From a virus, in IMG/VR virus record IMGVR_UViG_3300020419_000010, positions 1-64,000 of that record: a DNA stretch of 64,000 nt; one strand, written 5' to 3'. Each line of letters starts with the position of its first letter. The stretch's first letter is position 1. The notes below the pieces were generated by a model. The model had not been told where the DNA came from. It saw nothing but the letters and a program-made list of their open reading frames with translations, and searched no databases. The translations under genes were made by a program, and so were the position numbers. Below are positions 61,701 to 64,000 of this stretch, piece after piece.

Positions 61701-64000
61701 CGGATATTTCTTATCATTCTCACAAGACAACCAGTTTAAACTTGAATACTCATTCAACGTTATTGAAAGAGAAGGAACCCCTGGTGTAGCATCTGCAACT
61801 GAGACACCTACCGTTCAGTTTACAATCGGTGGAGAAGTTACTAATATTACTTACTACTTTGACCCATCAAGACTTGGTTCTAATTCACCTGTTGGTACAA
61901 ACTCATTTATTGATGTTATTAAGACACCGTTTGATGGTACATTTAGAATTTCTGAGGTTCTAAGTGATACTGAGTTTAGATTCCCACTATTATATGAACC
62001 AGAATTTACAAATGCTAATATAGGACTTGATGATCAAGATGAACCTAATTCCAAATACTCTACTACATCAGTAAAAGCGATTGGTCCTATTAATAATATT
62101 AAACTGATATCCCCAGGTGGATTCTATCAAAGACTACCTGTTGTATCTGATATTGCATCAGATCGTAAGATTGAGAAAGTTAGAATTGTTAATGGTGGTA
62201 CTGAATATGCAGTTGGTGTTTACACACAAGTTCCTATTTTAGGTGATGGTGAAGGTGGTCTTGTTCAACTTACTGTTGAAGTTGATGAAGAGATTGGATC
62301 AGGAACTATTACTGCTGTTGCATTAACAGATCCAGGAAAAGGATATACAGAGGCATCTATTGATGTAGATGGTATTGAAGGTATTTTAGGACCTACATTG
62401 TCAGGTTCTGGTGCTGAATTAAATGTTGTAATTCCTGCTGAGGGTACTGGTGCTGCTGTATTCTTAACTGGTAGACAGATTGGTAAGATTAAAACTCTTA
62501 AAAACAATGAATTTGGTTATGGTTACTCACATGACTATACCTTACGTCCTGAGATTGCATTCCCAGTCAACTTACAGTTATTCAATACATCTATTCTTTC
62601 ACAGATTACGATTACAAATCCTGGTGCTGGTTATACATCTCCTCCTTCTGTTATCATCGAAGGTGGTGGTGGAACAGGTGCTGAGGCAGAGGCAATCGTT
62701 AAGAACAATAGATTATCAGAGATTCTAATTAAAAATCCTGGTGCTGGATATAGTTCACAACCATCAGTAACACTTAAATCAGAATTTACATACGTTGTAA
62801 ACCTTGACTTGAACTACTTACAGTTTAACTTCCCACATGGTATTACAACTGGTGCTGCTGTACAGTTTAGAGCAGAAGATATTGGTTCTACTGTCGGTGT
62901 ACTACCAAAACCAAGTTCAGTTGGTTTGACATCATTATCATCAACACAAACATACTATGCTATCACTGGTGATGCTAACTCACTAGAATCTGATCAGTTA
63001 AGATTTGCTTTAACACCTGTTGATGCACAGTCTGGTAACTTTATCACATTCTTAACACAGGGTGATGGTCGTCAGGTTCTTCTTACTGAGGTATTTGGTG
63101 GTCAAGCAGATGCTGTTGTTGAAACATCACGTTTCTTAGAAGGTGAAGAAGTATTCCAAGGTGAGACATATGAATTAGCAAGTGCATTTGGTATTGTATC
63201 AGAAAATGAAGGTTGGCAGATACAACCTAAGATTTTAAAGATTACTAACCCACGAGGAGATTTTGTTGTTGGTGGTAAAGTACAAGGTGTGATATCTCGT
63301 GCATCTGGTATTATTGATAACTTGAATATTGCTAAGGGTGTTCTTAATATTGACGCTCTTACTAGAACTCCTGGTAGATTTATTGATGACGTTGGTAAAC
63401 CATCAGAGATTGTACAAAAGATTCAAGACTCTTACTTCTATCAGAACTTCTCTTATGTTATTAAGTCTAAGATTCCTATCAATAGATGGAAAGAACAAAT
63501 ATTAGAAAACAACCATCCTGTTGGATTCAGCATGTTTGGTCAGTTAGAACTAACTGGTGGTAAAGACGTATCTGGACGTAAAGTTGTTGCTGGATTTACA
63601 AAACAGGTAAACATCAATGAGTATTCTAATGTAAACCAAATTACATCCTTTGGTGCTGCACAACCTATCTACTCTACATTCAACAACTCTGAGGTTCTAT
63701 TCCGTAAGAAGAGATTAACTAACTCTGAGGAAATTCTAACTTCTATTGTTAAAAAGATTGATAATATTGCATCACAGTTTGATGGATCTAAGAAATCATT
63801 CCCAATCGCTGTTGAAGGTGAGAACTTAGTTGTAAATGAGAACCAGTTACTAATTACACTTAATGGTATTATACAGGCACCTGGAACTTCATATAGTGTT
63901 GTTGGTAATAACCTTGTATTTGCTGAACCTCCAAAACCTGATTCTAAGGTTGTATACAGAAATGTAGAAGTTGATCTATATCCAATTACAAGATTTAACT
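52771..64000 (+). CDS. Giant baseplate/tail structural protein (partial, at least 3743 codons)
   Basis: Starts MFADKINISDRVSNQLPEFI; the frame was open at every point I sampled and no stop is seen before the window ends. Domains: residues about 320-610 and 1140-1360 with repeated GxGYxxxP modules (SGSGYDFIP, GAGYTSTPSI, GSGYTTAPTI); about 1370-1565 a YHYH-type domain (IIGWAFDGNPIYGPYGY, LDPYNGRFCKTPDFPAGTYAYFITI); about 1860-2240 a propeller-like block (YICGWTDTN, DDIWIMQLNSLGD); about 2243-2470 a LamG/lectin-like domain (WTVAMWVKM, NWHHIAFVK, SFLGHIDDIAI); about 2670-2800 two chitin-binding-type-3-like repeats (GKAYVVGDQVYSAGKIYAA, NRSYSANDFVYYGRYKYQA). Its place after gp6 is that of gp7/peripheral wedge genes in T4-like phages; carbohydrate-binding domains suggest a host-surface function. 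Confidence 0.85.
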   Translation, partial: MFADKINISDRVSNQLPEFIRDEDQQLVNFLFEYYKSQEKTGRAYNVLNNLLEYLDIDAYDPKILTSNTILIKDVDTSVEKIEVEAIDGFLSKDGSVMIDNEVIYYQETVRGPDAILTPGISLEEFNKKRQNLESPISLFDGVKTTFDLKFLGTPVSPVSAEHLVVTVYGTMMQPVVDYTISGSQIVFTTPPRSKTGTDQVEFTQILYYIGFADSVIKKLEYPDVATLAGEESMPITYNSQPYSPISEIGLIINRNGTLQRPYIDYVLTDNNTRIKFFVNITSQDVYHIRSIEYVSPSVGSGAEAVTRIGVNGEIEAIIIKNGGSGYELNFAPKVSIYSSTGVGGNSAARSLVSGIKNIQLISGGQGYTSYNPPLINITPPSDLINGSRATAAITVDDTTGQVDSVTITDSGSGYDFIPAITFQNPGGASISDPTIDGEGRLNVDSITVTSTGIGYSNPPTIYIDPAPVDGINAEASCTVSPDGQVVQVTINNRGRGYLTAPRARIIQPVGAQVLDVTVANGSVTNINLLTGGAGYTDAPSVYIVDDRKGPLGEAIGGTGALAAATIFNGEITDINIISFGTGYSTETPPKVYIAEPLSAASSCDVGFGEITGCKILSAGSYYEPSAFLNCARGVSDIVQFDNYGNQIYAKEAQLAQTNHSSGAVVHNLDSQIIRQVFDKFRRQYMPTINIDYSQVNPIQVIKTIKDFYISKGTKTAAQYLFKILFGEQVDVYYPREELVTPSAASWIVDTILRAELISGDPANLPNSQLNQFADAVDPNIGDANVLIENVISIIEGTDVIYELAISEETLSGVFKIPYKTVLAEPLTTTENIITVDSTIGWPEKNGTIIIGDSEIVQYKEKSLNQFIECTRSKNGVVEDWDPGTTIFSDIFVYVNRGLTTEVKLRVLGIAEAGTTVLEDSGSYYLPGDKLNVAALGSTANDKRLNSWLYNVKKLISVTEINPTQNSNSISQIANVVCSNPHGLLVEDKVTIYGANPAVYNGTFEVTSRLDEFTFTYNLPVPTDIVPQGNILLSVDLNRGKSTVTSINEVISLFTSNIQNSFFNSAYVYIAASGLPNYKVGPFTGSALIPGNQRKLLRFPRTVETVSTRTIVAPNTPIGSWVNGVAAWSYKSADVVTFGPLTSISILTNGQDYDAGSKPALEITGGGGTGAAAAVTVNGSLFSIAVTNEGSNYTTQPLISIVGGGGSGATAQAVVTNGRVTRVLVENAGTGYTSQPTISITGGGGIGALASAQVRGPISGVTLTSPGAGYTSTPSIRLNSGEGALAQPIVINGRIVSIAIINSGSGYTTAPTIFINGDGFGAQAVAVIGTLGEDKGKVISVTITNRGVGYTQGMTTVRLEAVGQLATFQANVFQWNKNLEYDLASKYDVARGYVFTGFNNQYGGEYAHISDPKELRYVVGDNVVLDPVTQSFREIGVNEAHSPIIGWAFDGNPIYGPYGYIDPTDQNSGLRRMRSSYKLKDEVVYDLDTNPTPSRTDGPALSEYPAGIFVNDYEYTFQRGDLDPYNGRFCKTPDFPAGTYAYFITIDESDTGLPVFPYIIGPQFNSVVDTWNLSLNAVQENIPLDVSRFRDPYANVDIDIDRQPNQESDSFVTEKEGDVLIFEIEDIDGDGLITPVEIANQQAITEEAALQIYDYFPLVSAESRVDIEVETTTKFESAQIDGFVIENPGVSYQVNDTLFFDNTGTGGFGASAQIESVVGQSIAAYQKQIINDIPYGKIITSANHELIAQDEIIVSSRVITENTNKRFYMSVVTGIETISVDQIGVGYNEQIPATYEIIASQGQDVELDVVLDTTTGKIDTVNIINSGYGYSVDAIPQIRVSHPQQYKKTYYWLNQYAESSASFEIFDIQPADDRTWYACGELTETNGNSSAFLAKFSDLGGVIWDRTLLPSASIKKARFKRIYLDQTTADDHIIYVLGETESQSTAAYNPDILVVKYQSGLDNANNPEGIVEWQKEIAGVSGSTRSDYAGDLYMDDEQRLYICGWTDTNSVDPDDIWIMQLNSLGDVIEKRKFASPNKGEQLHQIHYIGNDKIIFTGIDLDNNDLMFGEMIYDGSNIEMRYVKKLAVSGGQVRRPQFVIDSYNDLFFTCDMWNGTKHYGVALFKIAMSQVETTAANPTWVFSKIIAPSIPFESITHAGVSLDEFGNINLVTHVLYEDNNQQAIINYIKYDGTTLKKSNVISGAWNSGTSTTDYGLGFTAHNHTVDNSGDVIIPANIQKSVQSAVYRFNDTNDLYFDATKQKKAIPTIVNSAQLVYDSTVQKFGTGSLKFQQYGSLSWANLDNNDDWTVAMWVKMDTSHDSNNPIMEMITAIDDAGSTVKLNIIGAASDANFGKIRMVIAPQGASAVTVDSVGSTYFTTMDAGNWHHIAFVKEEPSLGSYDYSVYFDGVRTNTATSTADIAMDDLTIGCATSGQAITNSFLGHIDDIAIEARAVYTGSSLQVPTERYRITTVNSNTDYIKFDREHIKRADYQTSTDGLVFTENTNLNINNLNNPVITVWNEGASGLQILDYSDVTSQLSPGTYTFSETVTTFASKTSTIPTPLGKRLLITPNVVAKYYIRDAGYSKIDNVLEFTFNQAIKYSKGTIIQQFNSQGVTQAFGTIVGVPTGTLNNPGLGTKYKIGKIYGTFNDSDRFRNDTNEENTIDNVEFNVKRPQEQWVTGKAYVVGDQVYSAGKIYAATNSATSGGTAPTHSIGIVTDGAVTWNFISVSGTLQVNLADYAWPRPSEPEWEENRSYSANDFVYYGRYKYQAQADGIAGPTAPVHTTGTVSDGNVNWAYVSTYTGLDSFARFRPYAENDYRIQIMGIYTDSDFIVGDVISLGNSITAIPNADNPKIADIDGIGSVSKIRFTVNLDKDIIRTANTRTDLIYATATTKHNLNVNDILYVEGFTTAEFNGSFFVQELFSSRDYTYRLRSTASADPLFVNSGIANVKISSKHPTLMLVRNHSYIFDMSDVSNFGYFLSFSQDNQFKLEYSFNVIEREGTPGVASATETPTVQFTIGGEVTNITYYFDPSRLGSNSPVGTNSFIDVIKTPFDGTFRISEVLSDTEFRFPLLYEPEFTNANIGLDDQDEPNSKYSTTSVKAIGPINNIKLISPGGFYQRLPVVSDIASDRKIEKVRIVNGGTEYAVGVYTQVPILGDGEGGLVQLTVEVDEEIGSGTITAVALTDPGKGYTEASIDVDGIEGILGPTLSGSGAELNVVIPAEGTGAAVFLTGRQIGKIKTLKNNEFGYGYSHDYTLRPEIAFPVNLQLFNTSILSQITITNPGAGYTSPPSVIIEGGGGTGAEAEAIVKNNRLSEILIKNPGAGYSSQPSVTLKSEFTYVVNLDLNYLQFNFPHGITTGAAVQFRAEDIGSTVGVLPKPSSVGLTSLSSTQTYYAITGDANSLESDQLRFALTPVDAQSGNFITFLTQGDGRQVLLTEVFGGQADAVVETSRFLEGEEVFQGETYELASAFGIVSENEGWQIQPKILKITNPRGDFVVGGKVQGVISRASGIIDNLNIAKGVLNIDALTRTPGRFIDDVGKPSEIVQKIQDSYFYQNFSYVIKSKIPINRWKEQILENNHPVGFSMFGQLELTGGKDVSGRKVVAGFTKQVNINEYSNVNQITSFGAAQPIYSTFNNSEVLFRKKRLTNSEEILTSIVKKIDNIASQFDGSKKSFPIAVEGENLVVNENQLLITLNGIIQAPGTSYSVVGNNLVFAEPPKPDSKVVYRNVEVDLYPITRFN

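Overview
The window is a 64-kb piece of a marine T4-like cyanomyovirus genome (Synechococcus or Prochlorococcus phage). It is AT-rich, every credible gene lies on the + strand, and many stop and start codons overlap. It carries T4-type baseplate genes (gp5-like, gp25, gp6, a PAAR-type tip) and cyanobacteria-specific host-derived genes: a CP12-like Calvin-cycle regulator and a CpeT/CpcT-type phycobiliprotein lyase. It also has T4-type late promoters (TATAAATA and close variants).

Layout. 1-8.8 kb: baseplate/tail hub genes (a 730-aa protein with an internal muralytic domain, a gp27-like hub, a gp5-like spike), with CP12, a prolyl-4-hydroxylase-like enzyme and CpeT embedded among them, then five small genes including a Phd-like orphan antitoxin. 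8.8-11.5 kb: a full-length glycine dehydrogenase (GcvP), an unusual phage cargo gene. 11.5-23.3 kb: virion and tail-fibre proteins, including three glycine-rich adhesin-like proteins, two of them tandem paralogues. 23.3-32.0 kb: a flavin-dependent halogenase followed by a dense run of 2-oxoglutarate/Fe(II) oxygenases and a JmjC/cupin enzyme, interrupted by a UvsW-like helicase. 32.0-43.0 kb: an island of about 37 very small genes in about ten short operons, with two more oxygenases. 43.1-64 kb: an NlpC/P60-like protein, an AbrB-like protein, another oxygenase, a 1362-aa fibre protein, a PAAR-like tip, gp25, gp6 and a giant structural ORF (at least 3743 codons) that runs off the window.

The strongest unexplained signal is regulatory. 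At eleven places between 29.6 and 41.2 kb a 22-bp degenerate dyad (consensus GTGACAGT-N6-ACTGTCAC) lies a nearly fixed distance (usually 30 bp) upstream of a TATAAT-like -10 box. At ten of the eleven a CAACCAC heptamer follows between the -10 box and the first ATG, usually 8-13 nt after the -10. In the one promoter where a terminator hairpin lies between dyad and -10, the spacing is 41 bp, one helical turn longer. -35 boxes are mostly poor. I infer a dedicated regulon of small early genes controlled by an unidentified DNA-binding protein of phage or host.

The second theme is oxidative chemistry: twelve 2OG/JmjC-type oxygenases plus one halogenase in one window, with no substrate identifiable from sequence. 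CP12, CpeT and GcvP would act on host carbon fixation, light harvesting and one-carbon metabolism. No tRNA, CRISPR array, integrase or insertion sequence was seen.
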